A DNA stretch of 64,000 nucleotides, from assembly GCF_002865645.1 (NCBI RefSeq), contig NW_020194546.1, positions 186,001 to 250,000 of the forward strand. The letters are read 5' to 3'. Below, in pieces: positions 23,933 through 34,457 of the stretch (its first letter is position 1; each line of letters opens with the position of its first letter). Origin of the DNA: Hyaloscypha bicolor E (taxonomy: Eukaryota > Ascomycota > Leotiomycetes > Helotiales > Hyaloscyphaceae). A program made the translations under genes and the position numbers. The notes below the pieces were generated by a model. It was not told the DNA's origin. It worked only from the letters and a program-made list of their open reading frames with translations, and made no database searches.

Positions 23933-24869
23933 TTTGAAGGTTGATGTTGGTGGTGGGTTTAGTTGAGGCTGAGACGGAGGAGTGTTGATTGGCCGTTGTT
24001 TGGTGGGACGATGAGTGAGTGGTGTTGAAGTTGATGAGGTGAAAACGAACGGCTGGGCATCTCAGTATACTTAACTTTTCCGTCTTCAGGTCCAGAGATT
24101 TCTTCGCGGATATATCCGTTCCAATGCTCGAGCGCCGGTTATTGCCTGTTTTCAGTACCAATCTCCCCTCGAACGTTCCCTGTCCCGGTATGAAATAGAT
24201 TGTCACCTTCTACTTCGCGCTAGCATTTCGTTCAGGAGTGAGGAACTTCGCAGCCTCACATCTCCACAATCACGAAGCGGACGTCATGGGAAAAGGCGAA
24301 GTGTTCTCTACGTGGTCTGAAAATATGTGGGAAAACCTCGGGAGGTGAGATGTTATGCAGCCCTGGCAACCCCTTTAACCGTAATATCTCTGCAATCTTA
24401 AACCTTCATTTGAAGGTATAATGCTGCCAAGTCTCGTATCGCGCAAATTAATTTGCTGGAGTCCACTTTGTAGCGAGAGTGGAAAGAATAATCGGTTGTG
24501 GTTTCTATAAATAAGTGAATTCTCTGAATTCTCGATGGAGCTCTTCTAGAAGCCCCATAAATTGATCTCATTACTGCGCTCGGGATCTCCAAGATCTTCA
24601 ACCGAATCTACTGCCCCTTCTTAGGCTCTTCCCGGGCTCAGCGGGTGCCCATAATTCATGAGGTTTGCCGTTTCATAGTTTTGATACCATGTGCTATTGG
24701 CGGTGCTTAATTATCTTTTCTCCATTCTCTCCATTCTAGCATTCGATATAAGAATTTCTGCTGTCAATCAAAATTTGCAGTCATGGACCTCTATGAAGTG
24801 AGCAATTTCAGAGGGTTTCCAATGGTGCTATTGGTCATTGAAGCGGAGACCTTCCAAACATGTCTCCTC
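23933..24869. other. Upstream region of the secreted-protein gene
   Basis: Contains the promoter and leader of the minus-strand gene starting at 23932. No other gene is recognised. Confidence 0.45.
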
Positions 24870-25590
24870 AGAGACATCTCCTCTAACTTTGACACCAACA
24901 ATCCATTGACAACAAAAGTTCTGGTAATTTTGATATCGAGTTAAAATGAACTGGGTTTCCAGAACAAACCAAAATTTTCATGCCAATGCCCATGCTGCTT
25001 TTTCTGTGCGCTTTCGAGATAGGAATCCTTCGAAATCCTTCTCACGTTCACGATCGTATGCAGCCTTGCTAGCCTGGGCTACTGTTTGTCGAGTTCTCTC
25101 CTTGCAACATCCTCAATAGCTTGTAGCTGATGAGAAGTAAGGTGAAGTGAATCCCCAATGCCTTCAGATAGTGCAAGATGTGAGTTCAATGGACCCTAAG
25201 AGACTGAGTCGCGAGTCCAAGGCATTAGATGACTCCATAACGGTTCCATCATCGTATAGAAGGTAGTGTAGAAAAGACAACTGAAGGTTGCTTCAAGGCC
25301 AAGAAACAGGAGTCGTGCTGCGGAAGTTCACTAATTTAACATGCAGAGCACAATAAAAAGCAAGAAAGTCAACATGTCTGCTTGGATCACGTGGGTCTTC
25401 TCTCTTGTGAGGTCCTGTACTATTTCATCTTGGTGAGAACAGACGAATTCATGCCAATTCTAGCAGCCAGTAACCAGATTCAGAAAGGCTATCAAGATTG
25501 TTTGCAACGACTTTACTTCACCTTCTCACTTGGGAAAACCTTCTTCCTACTTAACTAGTGGGGGAAATTTTATTATGTGACCAGCTGCCT
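24870..25590. repeat. Diverged duplicated segment, copy A
   Basis: Matching landmarks occur in the same order here and at 25870-26245: CATTGACAACAAAAG, GAAGTTCACT, a CAG-rich run followed by AAGAAA, a GAGAACRGACG block, and CTTCACYT...GGGAAMACCTTC. Overall identity is low-moderate by eye. Copy A has about 300 extra bases in its middle, which hold the decayed gene fragment at 24978-25257. It could be an old element with an internally deleted second copy, or a local duplication. Confidence 0.45.
24978..25257 (-). pseudogene. Frameshifted gene fragment inside repeat copy A
   Basis: On the minus strand three short frames read in series like one protein: an MESSNALDSRLSLLGSIE piece, a GDSLHLTSHQLQAIEDVA piece, and a final piece with AYDREREKDFEGFLSRKR ending at a stop at 24978-24980. 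Switching between pieces requires frame changes with no splice sites. Composition is charged and helix-like, unlike the flanks. I do not recognise the family. It may be a decayed host gene or a transposon-carried gene; chance is possible. Confidence 0.35.
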
Positions 25591-25719
25591 CAGACTTCTC
25601 GAGTCATTATCTTCCTATACCACCTAACTAATTTGCTCTAGCTTAATGGATCCCAGTCACTAACTTCATGTTTCATGGGGTTGACGAGTTGCAATATCTG
25701 CTTTCTATATCTCCTTAGA

Positions 25720-25872
25720 GGTTGTTGTGTCGCACGTGACCTCTTTGCGCGGCACCCTGTATCTTCGTTCTCTCTCGAGCTCCCCGCCCCTTCTTCCCCC
25801 TTTAGACGTACATACACACCCAATACAGCTGTTTTCCACTGAGAACACCAGCTACGGGTCGTGATAGAGGTG
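25720..25872. repeat. Dispersed repeat, copy 2 (LTR-end-like)
   Basis: Second copy of the repeat seen at 7085-7255, in the same orientation. It separates repeat copies A and B, ending where copy B begins. The shared blocks are listed under copy 1. Confidence 0.6.
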
Positions 25873-26245
25873 TTCTGACAACCCCCCTTGAACCTTGACA
25901 GCAACAAAGCATTGACAACAAAAGCTTCAAAGTTTGAATTTGGCATCAAGTAAAAAGAGCCAGAGTCCCAGACTCCCAGGCAGTTCCTCGCATAGAAGTT
26001 CACTGACCGAACTTACACAGCACAGTAGAAAAACAAGAAAAGTAGATATAATGCGTACTCTGTGGAAAGATACATTCTGCTAGGTTGTTGAGAACTTTAG
26101 TGCTGATTAGTCTCATGGAGAGAACGGACGGATTTATACCTCTCCTAACCAGGCCTAGCTAGTGGACGAAGCTTTGTGTAACTATTCACTTCATCTCTCC
26201 CCTGGGGAACACCTTCCTTCGGGCAAGAGGTACCGTGACCACAAT
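25870..26245. repeat. Diverged duplicated segment, copy B
   Basis: Shorter partner of copy A (24870-25590), lacking its central ~300 bases. Shared landmarks include CATTGACAACAAAAG and GAAGTTCACT followed by an A-rich AAGAAA run. Confidence 0.45.
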
Positions 26246-27399
26246 CCAATGTTACATTTTCCCCGAGACTTCTGGAACATCTCACACGAGGCAGCCAGAT
26301 CTGCTAATAGCTTTTGTATTTGCGATAACAGTACTCCATGCTCTCGGAGCAGTCGAGGCCTCCACATATCGGAATTGCACCCAGGTTTTCAAGCAGCAAG
26401 TATCACCTGACCGAGAATACGAAGTGGGGCTTAGAGATGGGTCTGAGTATTACACTAAAGGAATGAAGGAGACTTCTCAACCCGAATTCTGGATTTTGGG
26501 GAAATCAGAGCCTCATCAAGGGCAGCGTCCGTGAAACGGTGAAGTGATGGGTGGGGCTTTTCAGGGGTCAGGGGCTGTAAGCGAAGCCAAATTTAGCTAC
26601 CAAGAATCATCTTCAAACTCCAAGCACCAAGTTTCATGTTTTCACCATACATGAAATCGGATTGTGGAATCGTTCGAATTTTATTCTTGTGGGACTTCTT
26701 GGAAAGGGGAAGGCATGAAATGTGTGTCGATCGGTTTCGATCAACAGGAAATTCGTGGACAAGATCGCCATAACTTACCATGATATTGACGGATTCAAGT
26801 GAAGCGCTGAAAATGGGGAAAGATGTGAAAAGAGACAAAAAAATTAAACTTGGCTGTTCTCGCTTCTTCATATCTATGCTATCCTTAGTAGCACTGATAT
26901 ACTTGTCGTCCAAACAATCTCATCTCCGGCTTCACCGCAATCGAGGTTGGGTTGTCGCAGCCAAGCATCTGCCACCCAGCTGCCAAGAATTTTTTCTAGG
27001 ATGAAAGAACACTATTCCTAATTACCTCAACTCGTTTCTTCAGCCAAGTGCTGTTTGCTTCTCGAGTCGTCTGATGTTGTTGCCGCCGAGATAATTGGTA
27101 GTTTGGCCAAACTCACGATATTTCGTTCCGACTCGGATGGGATGACGCCTTCATGTCTCATCAGAACCTATGAACTGTTTGATCTTAGGAGGCCTTGAAC
27201 CTATAAGATATCCTTGAGAAACACGTTTGTATTATTCCTTCTACAGCTCATTCGATCAATAATCTTTCGGTCTTTTCAATCTTCACTCACTTCTTCATCG
27301 CAGCTGTGCTGTTCACTTCACTTCTTTCTTCCCACCTTTTTGTTCATTCCTTCAATAGAAGCAATCCACTCATTTGAATCTTTATCTTTTATCACAATC
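26246..27399. other. Intergenic region upstream of a small secreted-protein gene
   Basis: No gene is supported. A 99-codon frame at 26235-26534 has a hydrophobic stretch but no recognisable motif and no coding-like usage. The last ~200 bases form the CT-rich promoter and leader of the gene at 27400. Confidence 0.45.
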
Positions 27400-27964
27400 A
27401 TGAAATTCTCATCTGCCCTCGTTGGTACCTTCGCGGTTCTTGCTATCGCAGCTCCAGCACCACACCAAAAGCGTGCTGGTGTCCTTGCCACCAAGACTTA
27501 CGATGAGTATGCATCTCCTCTTCGCTTCTAAGACCACCACATACTAATTTTCCTGATCCAGGATCTCCATCTCAGGCGGCGTCACCGGCAACGCTAAGCA
27601 AGAAGCCCTCGACGTCTTCTCCGCCTTGGACCTAACCAATATGGCCGCCGTCGACCTCGCCGATATCGACTTCCTCGGTTCCGTAAACGACATCGGCAAT
27701 GATGCTGAAGTAGGTGCCTTTAATCCTGCCATTTCTGCCGCATCAGGAGCCGAGAAGACCGCTTTGCAGAACGGCAAGATAAAGAACAAGGTGTTGAAGT
27801 TGCAGGCGACGGTCTTAGAGCTGCAGATCAAGGCTGCGCAAGGAGAGGATACGGCTGAAAAGTTGGCGGCGGAGACGAAGAAGTTGAATAATAATATTGC
27901 ATTGGATGTTAAGGCTGCGGGGCAGGCAAGCACGAAGTTGGCGTTTGATGCTACCACCACGTAG
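27400..27964 (+). CDS. Small secreted protein with Kex2-type site and helical repeats
   Basis: Exons 27400..27506 and 27562..27964 join in phase to give 169 aa. The first ~18 residues are a signal peptide (MKFSSALVGTFAVLAIAAPA). K-R at residues 24-25 is a likely Kex2 processing site, so the mature chain would start near residue 26. The rest is Ala/Leu/Lys-rich and predicted helical, with an NKVLKLQATVLELQ coiled-coil-like stretch and no cysteine pattern. I recall it as a widespread ascomycete small secreted family beginning near YDEISISGG, without a known function. It may be a cell-wall or matrix protein. The start is set by the signal peptide. Confidence 0.75.
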
Positions 27965-29113
27965 GGAATGAGCTGGAGAAGGCGGTCTCTTCATATCCTC
28001 CAGTCTAGAGGCTTGAGGCGCCTGATAGCATTGGACAAAAGTTTAGAAGTGAGTCGGAATAGAACTTGCGGACTCTTCCTCAAAATTATTCGAGGCCACA
28101 GTGGCTACTCAAAGATTTCACGCTATTCCATTTGCTGTCAACTTCAACGCCTCCGCCAAATTTCATCTTTTAGTATTGCCATCTACAGATTGACTTGAAG
28201 CCGGTGGATCTATTGTCTGAATGATAGCTTGTGCCTGTGAAACTTAGGGAGCAATATTCTCAAGAAAATTAGTTGCTGTTAAGGATGCACAAAGTCAGTA
28301 TCCTCATTACCACTTGAACTCCATGTCGGGAGATTGCCAGGCTTGGCTCTTGTATTTATAGATACGCAGGGGAAAAGCAAGAACGTGACCAGCCTTTCTG
28401 ACTCGCGACGATACCACACTCAACTATAATTTAGTTCTTCACTGTTCTTTCCTTCTTTGTTAGTGTCGTTTATATCTCGCCGATGTTATTTCGTTCTCTG
28501 CGGATATAGTTAGTTATTCGCAAACTCCTGTTGGTTCTTCGGAGATGTATATAAGTTAGTGAGTCTCTCTCACTGGCTCCTAGACGACTCTAAGACAAGT
28601 TCGAGACTAGCTGTTTATAGCAGATTAGGTTTAGCAAGCCTGGTTCTATGAGTAAGTGCAACATATCTCTTTCTGTGGCTGGCTCGCGATCCCCATTCCC
28701 TTGTCTGATATCTGGCTCGGCCCTGCTTTCACGCCCCTTCACCTTATTCTAACCTTCTTTTATTGTCACGTGTGTAGCTATTGTCACTTTCGCCCGCTAG
28801 GATGTAATAAGAACAAGTGAGTCGTGACTTTTATTATCATTATCGGTATTTGTCTTTCATAAAACGGCAAGGCTCCACAGTGTAGGAATGGCATTGAAGT
28901 TCAAACCTATTGTTGCTGTTCATGGACCCATGGGGTAGGGGATGTCAGTTTATACAAAGGTGCTTCAAAGAGGATTAGAATCCCCTTCAGGGGGAGCGAA
29001 ATTGAAATTATGTTCAAACAAACAAGTATAAATGATTAGAGACTCAAGCTTCCCACTCAGGTTCAGGGAGCCATATCTCCACAACGAGGAAACAGATATC
29101 ACATGACACTCCT
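27965..29113. other. Intergenic region with LTR-like sequence
   Basis: Holds 3' ends of two convergent genes. Bases ~28400-28820 read like a degenerate LTR: a TATA-like ATGTATATAAG followed by GTGAGTCTCTCTCACTGG, then a GTTCTATGAGTAAGTGC segment. No terminal repeats or coding region are seen, so this is only a suggestion. Confidence 0.3.
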
Positions 29114-30117
29114 CTATTTCTCCGTCGACACCAAAAGCTCAGGGTTCTCCTCACTATCATAGAATTTTGAGATCCCACGCTCAACAGCCGGTCTTGCGGC
29201 AACCCTAGCAATCCATCCCAACAAGTGTGGAAAGCTCGCCATTTCCTCATCAGAGATCCGGGTGCGCTTCCAAGCCCGAAGCCATGGCCAAGCGCCAATG
29301 TCAGCAATGCTATATTTTCCCTTTCCATCTCCAGCGAGGAAGTCTCGTGGACCAGCTGTATACCGCCCAGAAAGACGGAGTTCGAGAACGCCGTACATTT
29401 CAAGAGTCTTGGCGCTGAAGCGCGAGATGGCGACTGGGTTTTGTTCTGCTGGTTAGAAAAAATTCCACAAGCTCGACTATGATATCATGGACGAAAATAG
29501 TTTGAGTTCATCAGAGAGTGAGGTTTGAGCACAACTCACATGGAAGTTTCTCGGGCGCACTCCTGCTGAAGTAGTTATTCTGTGACTGCATTGGCTGGCC
29601 CGCAGCCCAGAAAAATAGCCATTGCACTGCCTCGCTCTGCTCAACTTTGTTATCGAATCCAAAAACGTTGTCTTTGTCTACAGTTTCTTGTAGATAGAGG
29701 AGCTCTGCTAAGGATTCCATGACCACGAATGGTGGGGTTTGCGTGTTGTCGATGAGGATCGGGATCCGCGCTGGAAAGTAGTCAAAACACCTCAAACAAT
29801 TGTCCGCAGACAAGGAGATAAGGCGTACGAGTGGGTGTACCATTTGGATTGAGACGCAAGAACCAATCTTTGTTCTGCTCAGGATTCGGGGCGTCAAGAT
29901 TGAGCAGGCTTGTTGTCCAGGAAGTCCCGTAAACATCCTTGAGTTCCTCGAGCAAAATTTGAACTTTCTTCCCATTCGGTGTTTGTTCAGTGATCAAGTG
30001 AAGTCCCTGTATCCACTTAATTTCGAATACTCAATTTAACATTCATTCACAATTCAAGACACTTACCTTGGCTTCCTTTACTGCTGTTGGCGTCTCATTA
30101 GTGTAGAGTGTGGTCAT
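29114..30117 (-). CDS. Glutathione S-transferase, Ure2/GTT-like
   Basis: Four exons on the minus strand, 30067..30117, 29841..30006, 29540..29770 and 29114..29448, join in phase to give 260 aa. Glutathione transferases conjugate glutathione to electrophiles for detoxification in the cytosol. The N-terminal thioredoxin-like domain covers about residues 1-100 and has the NGKKVQILLEEL helix and the cis-Pro loop in ARIPILID, followed by a VVMESLAEL glutathione-contact block. The all-helical C-terminal domain has QSEAVQWLFFW, a YGVLELRL helix and the SIADIGAWPWL N-capping motif. This is the fungal Ure2p-like class; no prion-type Asn-rich head is present. The start is the only ATG giving the first beta strand. 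Confidence 0.9.
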
Positions 30118-31282
30118 GATTGAAGTTAAAATACTGGTAAGATACCTTTTGAAAGCTGGATGGACTTTGAGGAGGAAGAAGATCCAGATCAGAGAAAGAC
30201 CCTGTGCTGATGAAGAAGATCGTCCTGTTTCCTGCTCGGTTGCTGCTGATTATACAGTGCATACAGGGTCTTCACCGCCCGTTCTGGTTCCCCGTGGAGC
30301 AACGTGGCCTCGGCCAGTGCTGAACCGAAGGAAATCTGCTGTCAACTGTCTCCTCACCGCCAATACCCCTTTCTCGAGTACAGCTTCTGATTTACGTTAA
30401 TATCCCTCTCTACCCTTTCAAAACTCATGGATCAAGGAAGTGCATTAAGTCACGGGTTTGGCCAGATCCCTTCGCGAGTAGTACATGTAACTTTGTGATA
30501 GAGAATAAGGTCCTAACTGTGCTTCACATACCCAGGACCATTTTATAAAAAAACTTGCGGCAAAGCCGAATCCTTGACAATTCGTCAGATGTATAGACAC
30601 CGGACGACGTACCGACAAAGAGAGAACGACAATTATCTTATCAAATGCAAGAGAAACTGACATGCAATCCTTGTTATACAATGTCCTGCGTCCACCCTCC
30701 TCTCTATAATTCCATCGCAGGTTCAGTAATGGTCGAGATATGCTGGTATTGTTTAACTATACGGAAAGGTCCCGTGAACAGGAGGCAGAAGGTCCCTTAG
30801 AGGCTATTAACTCCTCAAGTCAGTCGATATTTCTTGAAGCAAGAAGATTGTTCGAGATAAAAGATCAAACTTCTGAGCGCATTATTCATGTTCTCTAGCA
30901 TTTTCCCGTTATGATAAAATAATGGTGTCCATAAACTTCCTCAATGGTATTTGAGACTGGATCACTTATAGACATAGACATAAGCATCTCGTCAAGTTCA
31001 TTGTCTACCATTACTCTATGTCTCTGAAGAGCTGACTACGCTTGAAGTCGGCAAAATTTGAGTCGACTCTTTTACTAAAAGTGAAGTGACGTGGCCCAGG
31101 CCAAGAGAGCAATGAAGTCGCGACCACGCACTATAAAAACACAGATCTGGGGGAATTATCATGTTCTTCAACCTCAAATAACAGAGAGCTGCCTGCATTA
31201 GGGAGCCTTGGTCCATATTCGATGCCCGGGTTAGGTTTTCCGCGGAACCGACCTTTGTGATATGTTTTCCCAATATTCATTA
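30118..31282. other. Intergenic region
   Basis: Promoter side of the glutathione transferase gene. No gene or repeat is recognised. Confidence 0.45.
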
Positions 31283-31543
31283 TCAAACACCGAGATCCTG
31301 AGAGCTGAGTGGCACTTCGAATTCGAAGGTGACTTTATCGTTGTCTACTTTCAACTTGATGTCAATCTTGTCTCCACTCTCACTTATGGCAGGCACTCCT
31401 CTCTTCGCGTTGCCAGCCAAGACCAAATATGTCAATAGATAAGTACACATTTTGTGCGCCGGCGGAAGTCGATATTCATGATCAGAAACACCCCCGAAGC
31501 ACAGGTGGGCCGAAGGCTCTTGACGCAACGTCACAATTGACAT
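31283..31543 (-). CDS. Possible small protein, 86 aa, unrecognised
   Basis: Single-exon frame read from the ATG at 31543; the frame also stays open for 20 codons upstream. The C-terminal half alternates charged and hydrophobic residues (KIDIKLKVDNDKVTFEFEV), which looks like beta-strand coding sequence rather than random translation. There is no signal peptide and no known domain. It lies between divergent neighbours. It may be a real small gene, the last exon of a longer gene, or a remnant. Confidence 0.35.
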   Translation of the reverse strand: MSIVTLRQEPSAHLCFGGVSDHEYRLPPAHKMCTYLLTYLVLAGNAKRGVPAISESGDKIDIKLKVDNDKVTFEFEVPLSSQDLGV

Positions 31544-31769
31544 GCTTGAAGGAAGATAGATTGTCGGAGGTATCAGCCTTGTAGGAAGCGGAATTGAAAA
31601 CACGTGACGAACACATGCATCATGATTAGTGATTCCTCAGGCTAAAGCAACACCTCCTGTCACCCACAAACCATCTCTTTTCAATGAATAGAAACGGATC
31701 CATCCTCATTATTTTGAGATCTCACTTTGATCGTACGATACTTGCAGGAATTTTCAAGGAGCCGCTAGT

Positions 31770-32296
31770 ATGCCTTCACAACCTCAGCCCATTCACGTCG
31801 TGACGGTGGACAGCACCCCTGCCAAGGCTTTGGAAATCCTTGCTGGATTGATCAAAGTATGTGCAATGACAACCTGAGCTTCGGTTCCAGTGACTAACTT
31901 TTAAAAGGCAGTTGAGAAAGACTACAATCTCGTACACGTCGCAAATTGCGAAGGTGAGCTTACTCGTCCTTTTCCCAACATAAGCTTATACTCAACCTCT
32001 CAGCAATCAAAGACGTCAAGCCAGTTCTGAGTTCCTTGATCATTGGACCCCAAGTTCTTGTAGAACCCTTTCTCATCATTCTTCACCTCGAAAATGAGGC
32101 TGACCGTGTGAAGATCTGCTCCAGTAAATTATTCGACGATGAGGAAGAAGAAATCCGAGAGATCGCTCAGAGACTACTGCCAGATATCAAATTAATTATG
32201 GTTCCTCATGACCTGCATGCAACAGGCGGTGGAAATGCGATTGCTGAGTTCTTAGTGGAGCAGGTTACTGAGTCAAGACTTCCGACGAGAGATTGA
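31770..32296 (+). CDS. Unrecognised 141-aa protein
   Basis: Exons 31770..31856, 31908..31953 and 32004..32296 join in phase, with introns of 51 and 50 nt; the first has a TGACTAAC branch point. Three consecutive phase-correct junctions make this a real gene. The sequence begins IHVVTVDSTPAKALEIL and reads as alternating strands and helices, with an acidic DDEEEEIREIA helix and a HATGGGNAIAEFL segment near the end. There is no signal peptide or membrane span, so it is probably a small soluble alpha/beta protein. I do not recognise the family and give no function. Confidence 0.65.
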
Positions 32297-34384
32297 ATAG
32301 GTGGGAATTAATTGTGAAGAACAGGAAGCAGTGGGAAAGAGAGATAGAACGATTTTGAGTCAGGGTCCTTTATAAAAATCTCTCAACGCTCTCAGAATAG
32401 TGTTTCGAGTAATGTATGTTGCTTGAAAACGTGGTTTCGTTCCAATTCGGCTCTGGCTTCATTTCAACTATGGGTCGTAAAGCTCTGGCATCTAAGCTAT
32501 AAGAAGCACAGCTTAATCCTGATCCGCAGTAGAGAGCAACTACACCCATTGTTGTTGCACGTCTCCTTGGAGGATAGATTGCTTTACTTACTTCTTGAAG
32601 AGAAGAACCTCAATGTCCGGTGAGCTTTTTCAAACAATCACGTGATGCAAACCTGAGAACAGGAAGGGATTTGTAAGCGACTACAAAACAGTTTCGATTT
32701 GATTTCCCGGCAGGACTCTGCGCACAGAAGCTGCGATGAGCAACAAAAGTTCGTGATGTATCTGGGCTCAGCTAAGATTGGATAAAGGAGAGAAGGAATC
32801 ATGTGATGGACGAGGTCTTCTTGAAGTAACCTGGCTCCCCTGCAAAGCTGAAGATGAGGGATTTATTATCACAGAGCCGAAGATCCTCTTTATCCCACCT
32901 TTCAACTGGCCGCTTGGTATGAAGAAGAGGGTGTTCTGCTACACCAACACTGGAGGTAAAACACGTGCCGAGTGGCACAAGTGAGGTTTAACCTCCAGCA
33001 CTGCCACAACGACCTCCCCTCGGCCAGTCTTGGACCACGAAGATGAAACGTTCCATCTTGAAAACGGCGCGGTCATCGGGCCTCACCACCGACCAGCCGG
33101 ACAACGTCCATTGTCCCGCACCAACAGCGAACATGAGGCTTTTGATCACTGGAATCCCCACGCCGTTCGCACCCTTCTGGACCTCCCGGCCACCTCTTTT
33201 CGTCCCATGAGCTCAGATGACAGCATGGTGCATGAAAACGTGGAGACATGAACAGTCGAGTATGAGTCAGAGCTTTCTGAAACGGACGATCTTGAAACAT
33301 TTACAGAGAGAGGGTCCAGTCAAAAGGGCCGACACGACGGTGACTCTTCTAGTTCGCAGCTCTGGGATCTGAGAGGTTATTTTCATATGCAGCGCGTAGC
33401 ACCCCTGTTGCCGACCCTCGCCTATTCTCGCGTGTTGGGCATCCAGTAAGGGAGCAGAACAGCGCTCTCGCTTACGGGACCTTGACGCGAAAATCTCACG
33501 AGCCGCCGAAGCCTGACCTCGTCCTCCTCCCTGCGCAACCGAAAAGTCAAATTTCATCGGCGCTTGAATGTCGGCTGTGCGAGATTGCAGCGCCAATCCG
33601 GCGCGGCATTGAGCCTTCTTAATAGCGTCTAGCCCATTGTACGCATATAGAAGCGGCTCTGGGTTTCATGAAGCAGCCGCCCGCGGCCAAAAATACCTAA
33701 AGCTGATCTCGGCAGATGACCTGGGCTCCGCGAGGCGAGCGAGGTGACGCGGGCGCCTCGTGAAGCTCCACGCGACACGACCAACACACCCGCCAAAAGT
33801 CGCCCTCTCCACGTCGAAAAAGAAGACAGACGCGCTGCATATCGATAGAAGCTAGCGCTGCATTCATCCTAATATCCACGCAAGATTACATGGTTCTAAT
33901 TATGACTCAGAGACGCTGCATATCAAGTGCAGCCAAAGGCTGCTCGGCAGTGCTGCTGGTGTTCCCGAACTGGCTGCGAGATATGAGCGGCTGCTGAAGG
34001 ACGAACCATTTTGACTTCTGGCCTCGACCAAGAAACAGCTTCATCCTCATACTGCAGCGATGGCGGAGAATAAGCTCAGTTCTCCGCGTTTCACATCCAT
34101 TTAGACGGTCCACACCCATGGCCGCCGGGAAGTATTGGGCTGTGCAGCTTCTCATCTTCGACCGAAGATAAGTATCTCCTCCTCGCCTCAGGAATTGTTG
34201 GTTTTTGTCCATTCGATAGACCCTCATCTATTGATCCTTCTGTCTCATTATTAGAACGACTATTAGAACGAATTTTCTTACCTGCCTTCTTCCTTCTGTC
34301 ATAGCAATTGGAGCTGGCCTCCTCCCTATATCTTAATTGATAGTGTCTAATAGACACCAGCCCCCCACCACACCACCTTCCTGC
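32297..34384. other. 2.1-kb intergenic region
   Basis: No gene supported. Small frames near 33030-33251 and 33267-33596 lack motifs. It ends with the promoter of the gene starting at 34458. Confidence 0.45.
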
Positions 34385-34441
34385 GTAAGTTGGTGAAGTC
34401 CATTCATCACCATCAGCATGGCTAACATGTTACTTCCTCAG
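34385..34441 (+). other. Probable 5' UTR intron
   Basis: A GTAAGT donor at 34385, a GCTAACATG branch point and a CAG acceptor ending at 34441 lie 16 bases before the start codon at 34458. If real, it removes an ATG (34419) that would otherwise precede the start. Confidence 0.6.
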
Positions 34442-34457
34442 TCTGGCAGCAGACAAG

